Shown: positions 1 to 8,673, counted from the stretch's first letter. The stretch is DNA of 64,000 bases from Prevotella heparinolytica (GCF_004342845.1 NZ_SLXB01000019.1:21403-85402); one strand, 5' to 3'. Notes: generated by a model not told the origin, from the letters alone. Numbers and translations: made by a program.

Positions 1-1
1 T

Positions 2-628
2 ACGCTGGTTTTTGTCAACTATCGGGAGAGCGTGGAGCGAGTGGCAGGCTATCTATCGGCAAAGAAGTTTCCTTGCGACATCTTCCACGGTGGTATGGAG
101 CAACAAGACCGTGAACGGGCACTTTATAAATTCCGAAACGGAACGTGCCCCGTCCTTATATCTACTGACTTGGCCGCCCGTGGGCTGGATATTCCGGGCA
201 TGGACAATGTGGTGCATTATCATTTGCCGGTCAACGAAGAGGCTTTTACCCATCGCAACGGACGCACCGCGCGCTGGCAGGCAAGCGGCTCTTCTTTTTT
301 AATACTTCATGCCGAAGAGCGGCTGCCCGATTACATATTCACGGAAATTCCTGTTTTTGAACTTTCATCGCAGGCAACAAAGCCCATAAAGCCTCGTTGG
401 GCTACGCTCTATATAGGTAAAGGCAAGAAAGATAAGCTCAATAAGATAGATATTGTGGGCTTTTTATATAAGAAAGGTGGACTGACGCGCGAGGATGTGG
501 GACAAGTGGACGTGAAAGAACATTATGCTTTTGTGGCCGTGCGCCGTTCCAAGCTGCAGCAGTTGCTTACTTTAATTAAAGGGGAAAAGATAAAAGGTAT
601 GAAAACCATCGTTGAAGAAGCAAAATAG
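2..628 (+). CDS. DEAD-box RNA helicase, C-terminal part (cut by window edge)
   Basis: The frame is open from the first bases, so this is the 3' part of a gene that starts outside the window. It shows the second RecA lobe of an ATP-dependent RNA helicase: the STDLAARGLDIPG segment (motif V) and HRNGRTAR (motif VI, arginine finger). After the helicase core come about 90 residues that look like a DbpA-type RNA-binding domain (GKGKKDKLNKIDIVGFL, then VKEHYAFVAV), which in that family anchors the helicase to structured RNA such as 23S rRNA. I infer a role in ribosome assembly or RNA remodelling. The internal GTG at 32 is not the true start because coding sequence continues upstream. A second DEAD-box gene lies at 9457-10710. 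Confident for family, moderate for the DbpA-like tail. Confidence 0.9.
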   Translation, partial: TLVFVNYRESVERVAGYLSAKKFPCDIFHGGMEQQDRERALYKFRNGTCPVLISTDLAARGLDIPGMDNVVHYHLPVNEEAFTHRNGRTARWQASGSSFLILHAEERLPDYIFTEIPVFELSSQATKPIKPRWATLYIGKGKKDKLNKIDIVGFLYKKGGLTREDVGQVDVKEHYAFVAVRRSKLQQLLTLIKGEKIKGMKTIVEEAK

Positions 629-833
629 GAACTATATTCTGACGTTTTGATAGTTTATAGCTTTTATTTCACTTTTTATAACAAACAAACGTTTCTTGTT
701 GAATTGTTCTTTCAGATTCGTTGTTGGCTGCAGGGATTGATATTTTTATATAACAAATTGGCGTATAATTCTTGTATATACCAATAAAAAGTAAGGTAAA
801 TGCGGAGAAAAACCGGAATTTCATAAAGAAAGA

Positions 834-864
834 TTTGCAATGCAGAAATAAATCCGTAATTTCG
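834..864 (+). promoter_or_regulatory. Predicted serC operon promoter
   Basis: TTTG at 834-837 is followed after 19 bases by TAATTTCG at 857-864, close to the Bacteroides -33/-7 consensus (TTTG, TAnnTTTG). Transcription would begin near 868 and leave a leader of about 48 bases before serC. The remaining gap 629-833 shows no convincing gene. Confidence 0.45.
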
Positions 865-915
865 CCATGTCGAAAGACATCAATTAACGAATTGTATAAC
901 CAAAACAAACTTCAA

Positions 916-1983
916 ATGAAAAAGCATAATTTCAATGCAGGACCTTCTATTCTTCCTCGTGAGGTGATTGAAGATACAGCAAAAGCTGTTCTTGATTTCA
1001 ATGGTTCAGGCCTCTCACTGATGGAAATCAGCCACCGTGCTAAAGACTTCCAACCTGTTGTGGACGAAGCTGTGGCATTATTCAAAGAATTACTTAATAT
1101 CCCCGAAGGATATTCGGTTCTGTTCTTGGGAGGTGGTGCCAGCCTGGAATTCTGTATGATTCCTTTCAACTTCCTGGAAAAGAAAGCTGCTTACTTGAAC
1201 ACGGGTGTATGGGCAAAGAAAGCCATGAAAGAGGCTAAAGGATTCGGCGAAGTGGTTGAAGTGGCTTCTTCTGCTGAGTCTACTTATACGTACATTCCCA
1301 AAGATTATACCATACCGGCCGATGCGGATTATTTCCACATAACGACCAACAATACGATTTACGGTACGGAACTGAAAGAAGATTTGAATGTAAACGTTCC
1401 GATGATTGCCGATATGTCTTCCGATATATTCTCACGCTCCATTGATGTATCCAAATACATCTGCATTTACGGTGGTGCACAGAAAAATCTGGCTCCTGCC
1501 GGTGTAACGTTTGTTATTGTGAAGAACGACGCACTGGGTAAAGTTTCTCGCTACATCCCTACCATGTTGAATTATCAGACACATATCGATGGAGGTTCCA
1601 TGTTCAATACACCTCCTGTTCTTCCTATCTATTCCGCAATGCTCACTCTGCGTTGGATCAAAGCACAAGGCGGTGTAAAAGAAATGGAGCGTCGTGCCAT
1701 TGAGAAGGCTGATATGCTGTATGCTGAAATAGACCGCAACAAGATGTTCGTGGGTACGGCAGCTAAGGAAGATCGTTCTCGCATGAATATCTGTTTCGTA
1801 ATGAGTCCCGAATATAAAGAATTGGAGGCCGATTTCCAGAAGTTCGCTACCGAAAGAGGTATGGTGGGCATCAAGGGACACCGCTCGGTAGGTGGATTCC
1901 GTGCATCCTGCTACAATGCTATGCCGAAAGAAAGCGTGCAGGCTTTGATTGATTGCATGCAAGAGTTTGAAAAACTTCATTAA
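916..1983 (+). CDS. serC: Phosphoserine aminotransferase
   Basis: A PLP-dependent class V aminotransferase that converts 3-phosphohydroxypyruvate and glutamate to O-phosphoserine, the second step of serine synthesis; the same family also acts in pyridoxal phosphate synthesis. The protein opens [15 protein letters not shown], the SerC signature, and carries the PLP lysine near residue 190 in [12 protein letters not shown]. The 355-residue length is normal. The frame is open further upstream (from 772), but ATG 916 is chosen because SerC proteins begin just before the FNAGP motif and a predicted promoter lies at 834-864. It is followed by serA and a DUF1015 gene on the same strand, so the three probably form a serine-biosynthesis operon. 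Confidence 0.95.
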   Translation: MKKHNFNAGPSILPREVIEDTAKAVLDFNGSGLSLMEISHRAKDFQPVVDEAVALFKELLNIPEGYSVLFLGGGASLEFCMIPFNFLEKKAAYLNTGVWAKKAMKEAKGFGEVVEVASSAESTYTYIPKDYTIPADADYFHITTNNTIYGTELKEDLNVNVPMIADMSSDIFSRSIDVSKYICIYGGAQKNLAPAGVTFVIVKNDALGKVSRYIPTMLNYQTHIDGGSMFNTPPVLPIYSAMLTLRWIKAQGGVKEMERRAIEKADMLYAEIDRNKMFVGTAAKEDRSRMNICFVMSPEYKELEADFQKFATERGMVGIKGHRSVGGFRASCYNAMPKESVQALIDCMQEFEKLH

Positions 1984-1991
1984 TAATATCT

Positions 1992-2066
1992 TCGCCACAG
2001 ACTGCACGGGTTTGCACAAGTCGTTTTTCTGAAAAAAAAGAGTGTGCCCTATGCAATCTGTGGCGA
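1992..2066 (+). repeat. Long imperfect hairpin between serC and serA
   Basis: TCGCCACAGA (1992-2001) pairs with TCTGTGGCGA (2057-2066), with further inner pairing of TGCA with TGCA and GCACA (2014-2018) with TGTGC (2043-2047). The stem fills the serC-serA gap. It resembles the intergenic CACAGATT-type repeats I associate with Bacteroides genomes, and it could lower read-through or stabilise the upstream mRNA end. The repeat-family link is recollection, the pairing is seen. Confidence 0.6.
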
Positions 2067-2091
2067 TTTCTTTTCTAATCATAGTAGAATC

Positions 2092-3012
2092 ATGAAAGTA
2101 TTAGTCGCAACAGACAAGCCGTTTGCTAAAGTAGCTGTAGACGGCATTCGCAAAGAGATTGAAGCAGCCGGTTATGAACTCGTACTGCTGGAAAAATATG
2201 GTGAGAAAACCAAACTGCTGGAAGCTGTGAAGGATGTCGAAGCCATTATCATTCGTAGTGACATCATAGATGCCGAAGTGCTGGATGCTGCTCAAAAACT
2301 GAAAATCGTAGTGCGTGCAGGTGCCGGTTATGACAACGTGGATTTGGAAGCCGCTACCGCTCATAACGTTTGCGTGATGAATACTCCGGGGCAGAACTCC
2401 AACGCTGTAGCCGAACTGGCATTCGGTCTCATGGTCATGGCTGTTCGCAATATGTACAATGGAACTTCAGGAACCGAATTGATGGGCAAGAAGTTGGGTA
2501 TCCATGCTTATGGCAACGTGGGGCGCAACGTGGCCCGCATAGCCAAAGGTTTCGGTATGGACATCTATGCATTCGATGCCTTCTGCCCTAAAGAAGTGAT
2601 TGAGAAGGATGGTGTGAAAGCTGTGGCTTCCGCCGAAGAATTGTACTCCATTTGCGATGTCATTTCACTGCACATTCCGGCAACCGCTGAAACAAAAAAC
2701 TCCATTAATCATGCTTTGGTGAACCGGATGCCTAAAGGCGGTCTGTTGGTAAATACTGCCCGTAAGGAAGTGATCAACGAAGCCGAACTGATTCAACTGT
2801 TGGAAGAGCGTGGAGATTTGAAGTATGTGACCGATATTATGCCTGCTGCAAACGAAACCTTTGCTTCTCGATTCGCAGGACGTTATTTCTCCACACCGAA
2901 GAAGATGGGTGCACAGACTGCAGAGGCCAACATCAATGCCGGCATTGCGGCCGCCTGCCAGATTGTCGGTTTCCTGAAAGACGGTTGCGAGAAATTCCGT
3001 GTAAACAAATAA
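2092..3012 (+). CDS. serA: D-3-phosphoglycerate dehydrogenase, short type with lysine in place of the catalytic histidine
   Basis: An NAD-dependent D-2-hydroxyacid dehydrogenase that oxidises 3-phosphoglycerate, the first step of serine synthesis. The 306 residues contain substrate and Rossmann domains only, with no C-terminal ACT regulatory domain, so serine feedback of the E. coli type is unlikely. The nucleotide loop reads AYGNVGR where many relatives have GxGxxG. The catalytic arginine is in NTARKEV (about residue 222) and the glutamate in AANETFA (about 253), but the usual catalytic histidine before the GA/GS-T-EA motif is lysine 271 (KKMGAQTAEA). This matches the type III(K) enzymes described from Entamoeba, in which lysine does the acid-base job. 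Start ATG 2092 removes an upstream extension that lies in the hairpin region. Confidence 0.93.
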   Translation: MKVLVATDKPFAKVAVDGIRKEIEAAGYELVLLEKYGEKTKLLEAVKDVEAIIIRSDIIDAEVLDAAQKLKIVVRAGAGYDNVDLEAATAHNVCVMNTPGQNSNAVAELAFGLMVMAVRNMYNGTSGTELMGKKLGIHAYGNVGRNVARIAKGFGMDIYAFDAFCPKEVIEKDGVKAVASAEELYSICDVISLHIPATAETKNSINHALVNRMPKGGLLVNTARKEVINEAELIQLLEERGDLKYVTDIMPAANETFASRFAGRYFSTPKKMGAQTAEANINAGIAAACQIVGFLKDGCEKFRVNK

Positions 3013-3038
3013 TGGCATTCAAAAAAAAATAATATCCT

Positions 3039-4286
3039 ATGGCAATCATTAAACCTTTTAAAGGTATTCGTCCTCCACAAGGATTGGTAGAACAAGTGGC
3101 TTCCCGTCCTTACGATGTGTTGAACTCCGCCGAAGCACGCGAAGAAGCGGCTGGGAATGAGAAATCCTTATACCATATCATTAAGCCCGAAATAGACTTC
3201 CCGGTAGGTACCGATGAACATGACGAACGTGTTTATCAGAAAGCAGCCGAGAATTTCCGGATGTTTCAAGACAAGGGATGGTTGGTGCAGGACGACAAGG
3301 AGAATTATTACGTGTATGCTCAGACCATGAATGGCAAGACTCAATACGGTCTTGTGGTGGGTGCTTACGTGCCTGATTATATGAACGGTGTCATTAAGAA
3401 ACATGAGTTGACTCGCCGCGATAAAGAAGAAGACCGCATGAAGCATGTTCGCGTGAACAATGCCAACATCGAACCGGTATTTTTTGCTTATCCCGACAAT
3501 GCCTTGCTGGATAGTATCATTGCACGCTATACGGCTGAAAAACCGGTATATGACTTTGTTGCTCCGGATGATGGTTTCGGTCATACTTTCTGGATTATCG
3601 ATAAGCAGCAGGACATAGATGCCATCACCGGTGCATTTGCCAAGATGCCTGCCCTCTATATTGCCGACGGTCATCACCGCAGTGCCGCCGCAGCTTTGGT
3701 AGGTGCAGAGAAAGCCAAGCAAAATCCCAATCATCGTGGAGATGAGGAGTATAACTACTTCATGGCTGTTTGTTTTCCTGCCAACCAACTGACCATTATC
3801 GACTACAACCGTGTGGTAAAAGACCTGAACGGTCTGACAGTGGAAGAGTTCTTGGCCGCTGTGGGCAAGAATTTCACGGTGGAAGAGCGAGGTACGGAAA
3901 TCTACAAACCTTCCGGTTTGCATAACTTCTCTCTTTATCTGGCCGGTAAATGGTATAGTCTGACAGCCAAGCCGGGTACTTACAACGACAACGACCCCAT
4001 CGGTGTGTTGGATGTCACCATCTCTTCCAATCTGATATTAGATGAAGTGTTGGGCATTAAGGATCTGCGTTCCGACAAACGTATTGACTTTGTAGGTGGC
4101 ATCCGTGGCTTGGGCGAACTGAAGAAACGGGTGGACAACGGAGAGATGAAAGTAGCATTGGCTCTTTATCCTGTCAGCATGAAGCAGTTGATGGACATTG
4201 CCGATACAGGTAACATTATGCCGCCCAAAACAACTTGGTTTGAACCTAAGTTGCGTTCGGGCTTGATCATCCATAAACTGGACTAA
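3039..4286 (+). CDS. DUF1015 family protein
   Basis: A 415-residue soluble protein of the DUF1015 family, recognised by the N-terminal IKPFKGIRP segment, SRPYDVL shortly after it, and the family hallmark ADGHHRSAAA near residue 208. Its biochemical activity is not established. It starts 26 bases after serA, and this family often travels with serA and serC in bacteria, which suggests a role in serine or phosphoserine metabolism; that is inference from neighbourhood only. The His-His-Arg motif resembles a phosphate- or nucleotide-binding site. A predicted terminator follows at 4313. Confidence 0.85.
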   Translation: MAIIKPFKGIRPPQGLVEQVASRPYDVLNSAEAREEAAGNEKSLYHIIKPEIDFPVGTDEHDERVYQKAAENFRMFQDKGWLVQDDKENYYVYAQTMNGKTQYGLVVGAYVPDYMNGVIKKHELTRRDKEEDRMKHVRVNNANIEPVFFAYPDNALLDSIIARYTAEKPVYDFVAPDDGFGHTFWIIDKQQDIDAITGAFAKMPALYIADGHHRSAAAALVGAEKAKQNPNHRGDEEYNYFMAVCFPANQLTIIDYNRVVKDLNGLTVEEFLAAVGKNFTVEERGTEIYKPSGLHNFSLYLAGKWYSLTAKPGTYNDNDPIGVLDVTISSNLILDEVLGIKDLRSDKRIDFVGGIRGLGELKKRVDNGEMKVALALYPVSMKQLMDIADTGNIMPPKTTWFEPKLRSGLIIHKLD

Positions 4287-4312
4287 AAAAACAGAAACAG
4301 ATTTGACATCAA

Positions 4313-4376
4313 AAAAGCATCTTTTCTTCGGAGGATAAAAACAGAGTCCGAGAGTTTCATGCTTTTAATCTTTTGA
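4313..4376 (+). terminator. Predicted terminator after the ser operon
   Basis: AAAAGCAT (4313-4320) pairs with ATGCTTTT (4359-4366) around an inner TCGGA/TCCGA stem (4328-4332 with 4347-4351), followed by a T-rich run. It lies 27 bases after DUF1015. The loop is large, so termination is plausible rather than certain. Confidence 0.5.
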
Positions 4377-4640
4377 CGCAGGCAATGCAGGTTTCTTTAT
4401 TCAAGAACTGTATTGTCTGCATCTTTTTTTGCATCGTCTGCATCTGAAAAAGGGAGCAATCTGAAAAGACATGGAGAAATCTCGTTTTAATAATCTGAAG
4501 AACTTTAGTGTTTTATACTTGTCCAAGTTTAAGATTAGTACGTATGAGTGTAAACAGCAAATTAATTTTTCAGATTGAATTCATAGAATAAAATTGTATG
4601 CAGCAAAGAGTAAACTTGTTCTCTGCCTGAATAAATCTCT

Positions 4641-4735
4641 GTTCGCGCCTTGCGAACACAAATTCGCAAGGCGCGGATATACGTTCGCACCGTGCGAACA
4701 GACATTCGCACATTGTGGACAAACCTTCGAGAATA
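4641..4735. repeat. Tandem array of palindromic 21-bp units
   Basis: The block TTCGC (TTCGA in the last unit) recurs at 4642, 4663, 4684, 4705 and 4726, an exact 21-base period. Units contain palindromes such as TTCGCACCGTGCGAA. Units abut without spacers. The array lies between convergent genes (DUF1015 and glycerate kinase). The rest of the gap 4377-4842 holds nothing I can name; short open frames across the array are by-products of the repeat. Confidence 0.85.
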
Positions 4736-4842
4736 AAAAAGTGAAGAGAATGTCGTAAGTTGAAATGTGTAAGCTGACCACTCGGAAGGAGTGTGGATGA
4801 TCATTACCGTCAAATGGGCAATCGGGTTTTCTGAAGCGATTG

Positions 4843-6003
4843 TTATATATTCCTCCGGCAAATCTCTTCCACTATTCGCTGGATATTGGCTTTTGCATAT
4901 GCAGGTTCCATGGCTTTTTTCGGCGAAATGGAAGGGGAATTGATGGAAAGTACTTCTTTGAAACCAGCTTTGTCCAGAATCTCTTTATCTTCTATCTTTC
5001 CTGCCAACAGAATGACGGGGATTTGTTGTTTTTGGGCTTCTTGCAGGATGCCCGAAGGCACTTTTCCCATAATGGTCTGTCGGTCGGCCTTCCCTTCTCC
5101 GGTGATGATGAGATCAGCACCTTTGATTCTTTCTGCAAAGTGAAGTAAGTCAAGTAGTAGTTGTATGCCGGATTTCAGTTCTGCATTCAGGAAAGCCTGT
5201 AGGCCACCACCCATGCCACCGGCAGCACCGGAACCGGAGATATTAGATATGTCTTTTCCGGTGTATTGGCAGATGACGCCGGCCAGTTTCTTCATATTGG
5301 CATCTAATTTTGTTGCCATTTCCCAGTCAGCTCCTTTTTGCGGAGCAAAGACGAATGATGCGCCTTTCGGACCGATGAAAGGGTTCTTAACGTCGCATGC
5401 AGCGACAAAATGTGTGTCTTTGAGTGCCGGATGGGCAGCAGAGGAGTCGATTGAAGCTACTTCGGCCAACAGTTCCCCACACATACCACGCTTCGGAACA
5501 TTTGGAGCGATTGTATGGATGATGTCTGCTCCCGTTTTATCGAGAAAACGGAAGCCCAATGCCTGCAACATTCCCAAACCGGCATCGTTTGTTGCACTGC
5601 CACCTAATCCGATTATAAAGTTCCTACATCCCAAGTCCAAAGCGTGACATATCAGTTCACCGGTTCCGTAAGAGGTGGTCAGCATTGGATTGCGCTTCTC
5701 TTTAGGTATGAGTGGCAAACCGCTGATGGCAGCCATTTCGATAAAGGCCGTTTGTCGGTCGCCCGAGATGCCGTAGCAGGTATCGTGTATTTCCATCATC
5801 GGGTTGTGGGCTCGCAGAAAGATGCGCTTTCCTCCGGTGGCGACGATTAGGGCATCCAGCATTCCTTCTCCTCCATCGGCAACAGGGAACTGAACGACAT
5901 CGCATGATGGAAAGATCTTGCGTACTCCTTTAGCGGCGGCTTCTCCTGCTTCTTTGGAGGTAAGGCATTCTTTGAATGAATCGAGGGCGATGATTATTTT
6001 CAT
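4843..6003 (-). CDS. Glycerate kinase (GarK/GlxK type)
   Basis: A 386-residue ATP-dependent glycerate kinase, which phosphorylates D-glycerate to 2- or 3-phosphoglycerate. The N-terminus KIIIALDSFKECLTSKEA is the family signature; PVADGGEGMLDAL follows, and glycine-rich stretches ISGSGAAGGMGGG and DLIITGEGKADRQT mark the active-site cleft. Length is normal. It converges on the serine operon, whose first enzyme uses 3-phosphoglycerate, so the neighbours share an intermediate, though they are transcribed towards each other. A -7 box TATCTTTG on the minus strand at 6113-6120 would give a leader of about 105 bases. Which carbon is phosphorylated cannot be told from sequence. Confidence 0.92.
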   Translation of the reverse strand: MKIIIALDSFKECLTSKEAGEAAAKGVRKIFPSCDVVQFPVADGGEGMLDALIVATGGKRIFLRAHNPMMEIHDTCYGISGDRQTAFIEMAAISGLPLIPKEKRNPMLTTSYGTGELICHALDLGCRNFIIGLGGSATNDAGLGMLQALGFRFLDKTGADIIHTIAPNVPKRGMCGELLAEVASIDSSAAHPALKDTHFVAACDVKNPFIGPKGASFVFAPQKGADWEMATKLDANMKKLAGVICQYTGKDISNISGSGAAGGMGGGLQAFLNAELKSGIQLLLDLLHFAERIKGADLIITGEGKADRQTIMGKVPSGILQEAQKQQIPVILLAGKIEDKEILDKAGFKEVLSINSPSISPKKAMEPAYAKANIQRIVEEICRRNI

Positions 6004-6112
6004 TGGCGGTTGTGTATTTGTCTGTCAATTAATAAAACTATAATCTATAATTCTGACATAGAGATGAATAATGACTGGTTAGAGGTTAGGATATCGGTCT
6101 CGTTGCCTGAGC

Positions 6113-6120
6113 CAAAGATA
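6113..6120 (-). promoter_or_regulatory. Predicted -7 box for glycerate kinase
   Basis: The minus strand reads TATCTTTG, a perfect Bacteroides -7 box, 110 bases upstream of the kinase start. No clear -33 TTTG lies at the expected distance. Confidence 0.4.
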
Positions 6121-6184
6121 GTGTATTTTGACTGATTTTGTTAATTGTTGGTAATATTGTTGATGATGAAAATTAAAAGAATTG

Positions 6185-6192
6185 TATCTTTG
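6185..6192 (+). promoter_or_regulatory. Predicted -7 box for yigZ, near-leaderless
   Basis: TATCTTTG ends only four bases before the ATG at 6197. With usual Bacteroides spacing, transcription would start at or next to the start codon, giving a leaderless or nearly leaderless mRNA. Confidence 0.5.
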
Positions 6193-6196
6193 CAAC

Positions 6197-6793
6197 ATGA
6201 GCGAAGATAGGTATAAAACGATTTCAGCCCCTTCCGAGGGCATTTACACAGAGAAGCGTAGCAAATTTATCGCTATTGCCTTGCCGGTGCGTACATTGGA
6301 AGAAGTGAAGTCGTATCTGGATATTTATCAGAAAAAATACTATGATGCCCGTCACGTGTGCTATGCCTATATGCTGGGACATGAGCGCAAGGATTTTCGT
6401 TCCAATGATAACGGTGAGCCTTCCGGTACGGCAGGTAAGCCTATCTTAGGACAAATCAACTCTAATGAGCTGACGGATATTCTTGTTGTTGTGGTTCGTT
6501 ATTTCGGAGGTATCAAGTTGGGGACAAGCGGGTTGATCGTGGCATATAAAGCCGCTGCCGCCGAAGCTATTGCTGCCGCAACCATTATAGAGAAAACCGT
6601 GGACGAAACAGTGACCTTCTTGTTTGAATATCCTTTCATGAATGACGTGATGCGCATTGTGAAAGAAGAAGAACCGGAGATATTGGAACAATCGTATGAC
6701 ATGGACTGCCGCATGACCCTTCGTATCCGTCAGTCCATGATGCAGAAGCTGCGAGTACGGCTCGAAAAAGTAGAGACTCTGAGGTTTGAGTAA
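6197..6793 (+). CDS. yigZ: YigZ/IMPACT family protein
   Basis: A 198-residue protein of the YigZ (UPF0029/IMPACT) family. It has the conserved segment ARHVCYAYMLG, then NGEPSGTAGKP and VVVRYFGGIKLGTSGL, which form the core of the IMPACT N-terminal fold, followed by a C-terminal ferredoxin-like domain. The eukaryotic relative modulates Gcn2; the bacterial role is unclear. The frame extends 15 bases further upstream, but ATG 6197 is preferred since a strong -7 box overlaps the upstream option and homologues begin with a short polar lead. It is divergent from glycerate kinase. No operon partner is obvious. Confidence 0.92.
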   Translation: MSEDRYKTISAPSEGIYTEKRSKFIAIALPVRTLEEVKSYLDIYQKKYYDARHVCYAYMLGHERKDFRSNDNGEPSGTAGKPILGQINSNELTDILVVVVRYFGGIKLGTSGLIVAYKAAAAEAIAAATIIEKTVDETVTFLFEYPFMNDVMRIVKEEEPEILEQSYDMDCRMTLRIRQSMMQKLRVRLEKVETLRFE

Positions 6794-6867
6794 AGAGTCG
6801 GGGAGTTTAAAGCAACGTCTTTAAACATTTATCCGAAATAATCACGTTAACAAGAAAATAAGAAAAG

Positions 6868-7992
6868 ATGGGATTTAGTGCAACCAAAAGAGAGCTGGGC
6901 GAACTGTACGCTTTTTTTCGTCTGCTGGCCGACGGGACCGTGGCATTAGGCACACCGGATGTGCGGAAGAATATGGCAAAGTCTTGGCCTGTTGCCTTGG
7001 TGCAGAGAGAAGAGCACGATGGTACGCGTCGTTATTACATAGAGGAAGAAAAGGTACGGCTGGTTGGTGGAACAGTAGGTAAGGATGGCGCTTTCACTCC
7101 CGGTGGCAAAGAAGAACAATGCTTTCCTCGCGAAGATTTCAAGGATGCGGCAGAGTTTATTCTCCATTTGCTGAAGACGGCTTCCGGGGATGAAATAGAG
7201 GTGACCGAGGGACTGGAAGCTTTTCTGGATGCTGTCGGCATCTACGATTTGGAGGCGAAAACAGACGATCGCACAGACTTTTACGTGGCTTTCCATCATC
7301 CCGATGCACCATTGACGGGGTTTACGGTGCGTTGCCGTCTTGCCCCGATGAATCCGTTGCTTGACGGAGGGCGCACTGCCAACTTGAAGCTGGAACAAAG
7401 TGGTGTGAAGTTTGCCGTTCCCACAGTAAACAAGGTGAACGCCTTACCTGAGTCTCCTACTGAAGTTGCCGAACGGATGTTGCTTATTGAACGTCTGGGA
7501 GGTATCTTGAAGTACGCTGATGTGGCCGACCGTGTGTTCCGTTGCAATCTACAGATGATTGACCTCCACTTTCCCCGTATGTTGGCAGAGATGGTTCGCG
7601 CAATGCATCTGGATGGCATTGTCCGTGTCAGTGAACTGACAGAACACATCAAGGCTATGAATCCGCTGAAAATAAAAGATGAACTGATAAATAAACATGG
7701 CTTCTATGAGTTTAAGATGAAGCAGTTTTTGCTGGCACTTGCTCTTGGAATGCGTCCGGCTAAAATATATAACGGCACAGATTCTGCGGTGGAAGGCATG
7801 CTTCTGGTCACAGTCGATGGCGAAGTATTATGCTATCATAAGTCGGAGCGTGCCGTCTTTGCAAATTTCCTCTATCGGAATACCCGCCTGGAGAAAGGTT
7901 CCGTGGATAAGGACAAATATGGTTTTCTTGAGCGTGAAAACGGAGTCTGGTACTTCAAGCTGAATGTGAAGATCGGATTGATGAAAAGATGA
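6868..7992 (+). CDS. HpaII-family type II restriction endonuclease homologue, solitary
   Basis: A 374-residue protein that I recognise as an R.HpaII relative (HpaII cleaves CCGG). The N-terminus GELYAFFRLLADG and the C-terminus VDGEVLCYHKSERAVFANFL...WYFKLNVKI match the family pattern. The central segment GFTVRCRLAPMNPLLDGGR (about residues 151-169) aligns with what I recall as G-F-S-I-K-S-x-L-G...T-L-L-N-A-S in relatives, so the likely catalytic lysine of the (D/E)xK motif appears to be arginine here. A restriction enzyme normally needs a cognate C5-methyltransferase beside it; none is present within the window. It is therefore either protected by a methyltransferase elsewhere, inactive, or used for another purpose. 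Family call fairly firm; loss of activity is inference. Confidence 0.75.
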   Translation: MGFSATKRELGELYAFFRLLADGTVALGTPDVRKNMAKSWPVALVQREEHDGTRRYYIEEEKVRLVGGTVGKDGAFTPGGKEEQCFPREDFKDAAEFILHLLKTASGDEIEVTEGLEAFLDAVGIYDLEAKTDDRTDFYVAFHHPDAPLTGFTVRCRLAPMNPLLDGGRTANLKLEQSGVKFAVPTVNKVNALPESPTEVAERMLLIERLGGILKYADVADRVFRCNLQMIDLHFPRMLAEMVRAMHLDGIVRVSELTEHIKAMNPLKIKDELINKHGFYEFKMKQFLLALALGMRPAKIYNGTDSAVEGMLLVTVDGEVLCYHKSERAVFANFLYRNTRLEKGSVDKDKYGFLERENGVWYFKLNVKIGLMKR

Positions 7993-8041
7993 CTTTCGCT
8001 ACGGCCTTCTTCTGTGTTTATCTTTCTTAGGATTACAATAA

Positions 8042-8302
8042 TTAGTGTGTCCTTCCAAAGTAATTCCTGAATTTTCTCATAACCTTAAGCCCCAATCTTA
8101 CACCGTCGAAAACAGCCATGCCGGTATTGAAAGCTCTCATGATTGCATTGGCTTTATTGGTGGCAGGGGCGATAGGAGCCAATATGTCTCTTGTAAGATC
8201 GGTCATGACTCCTTTTTGCGTACGAATTTGCTGTAATACAGCCGTTTTTCGCTGAGCTATGCTTTCCAATGTATGAGGGAAGGAATTCGAATCGTGGTTC
8301 AT
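8042..8302 (-). CDS. Small basic protein, third gene of the YtxH/holin-like trio
   Basis: An 86-residue protein I cannot assign to a named family. It has a polar N-terminus, a middle stretch with alternating apolar residues (DILAPIAPATNKANAIMRAF) and a strongly basic C-terminus (KVMRKFRNYFGRTH). It is co-directional with the holin-like gene, 8 bases apart, so it is surely in the same operon. The arrangement recalls the proteobacterial yqjD-yqjE-yqjK set (ribosome-associated tail-anchored protein, two-helix membrane protein, small basic protein); that is analogy of layout, not proof of homology. Confidence 0.8.
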   Translation of the reverse strand: MNHDSNSFPHTLESIAQRKTAVLQQIRTQKGVMTDLTRDILAPIAPATNKANAIMRAFNTGMAVFDGVRLGLKVMRKFRNYFGRTH

Positions 8303-8310
8303 GCTGTCTC

Positions 8311-8673
8311 TTATTTATTGGATTTTTCTAAAAACAATCCGGCGATGAACTTTACCGTGGGGTTGATAATTAGTTTTCTACGAAAGAGAACAACTAAGAG
8401 GATGAGCAGGATATGAAATCCGGCAACAATAGCATAGCTTATTGTAAGTCCACCAACTAAGGGGGCTATTGCATAGACCAAGGTGAATGACAGATAGAAC
8501 AGAACCACTACGCAGAGGATAATGACAAGTATGACCAATAAAAGCATAGAGAGCAACTTTGATAGTTTTTCCGTGATTTCCAGTAGGGTATATTCTTTTT
8601 GTAGCTCAAGATACTTTCTGAACTCAACGAATAATTGCTGAATTTTCTCAAAACTTTGATCGTCGGCAAACAT
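8311..8673 (-). CDS. Phage holin 3_6/YqjE-like membrane protein
   Basis: A 120-residue inner-membrane protein with a charged N-terminal helix (about 1-38), then two long hydrophobic segments around residues 41-66 and 70-95, and a short basic tail. This matches the Phage_holin_3_6/YqjE group found widely in chromosomal stress operons; despite the name there is no phage context here. It sits between a YtxH-type protein gene and a small basic protein gene, all minus strand with short gaps. Function is probably envelope-related stress adaptation, but that is inferred from relatives. Confidence 0.8.
   Translation of the reverse strand: MFADDQSFEKIQQLFVEFRKYLELQKEYTLLEITEKLSKLLSMLLLVILVIILCVVVLFYLSFTLVYAIAPLVGGLTISYAIVAGFHILLILLVVLFRRKLIINPTVKFIAGLFLEKSNK

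Noticed and set aside
4562..4861. Minus-strand frames over the 21-bp array
   Set aside because: The peptide repeats VRT-like motifs every seven residues, a by-product of the 21-base DNA period.
8311..8673. Prophage remnant based on the holin-like protein
   Set aside because: The neighbours are YtxH and a small basic protein, with no phage genes; such proteins are common in chromosomal stress operons.
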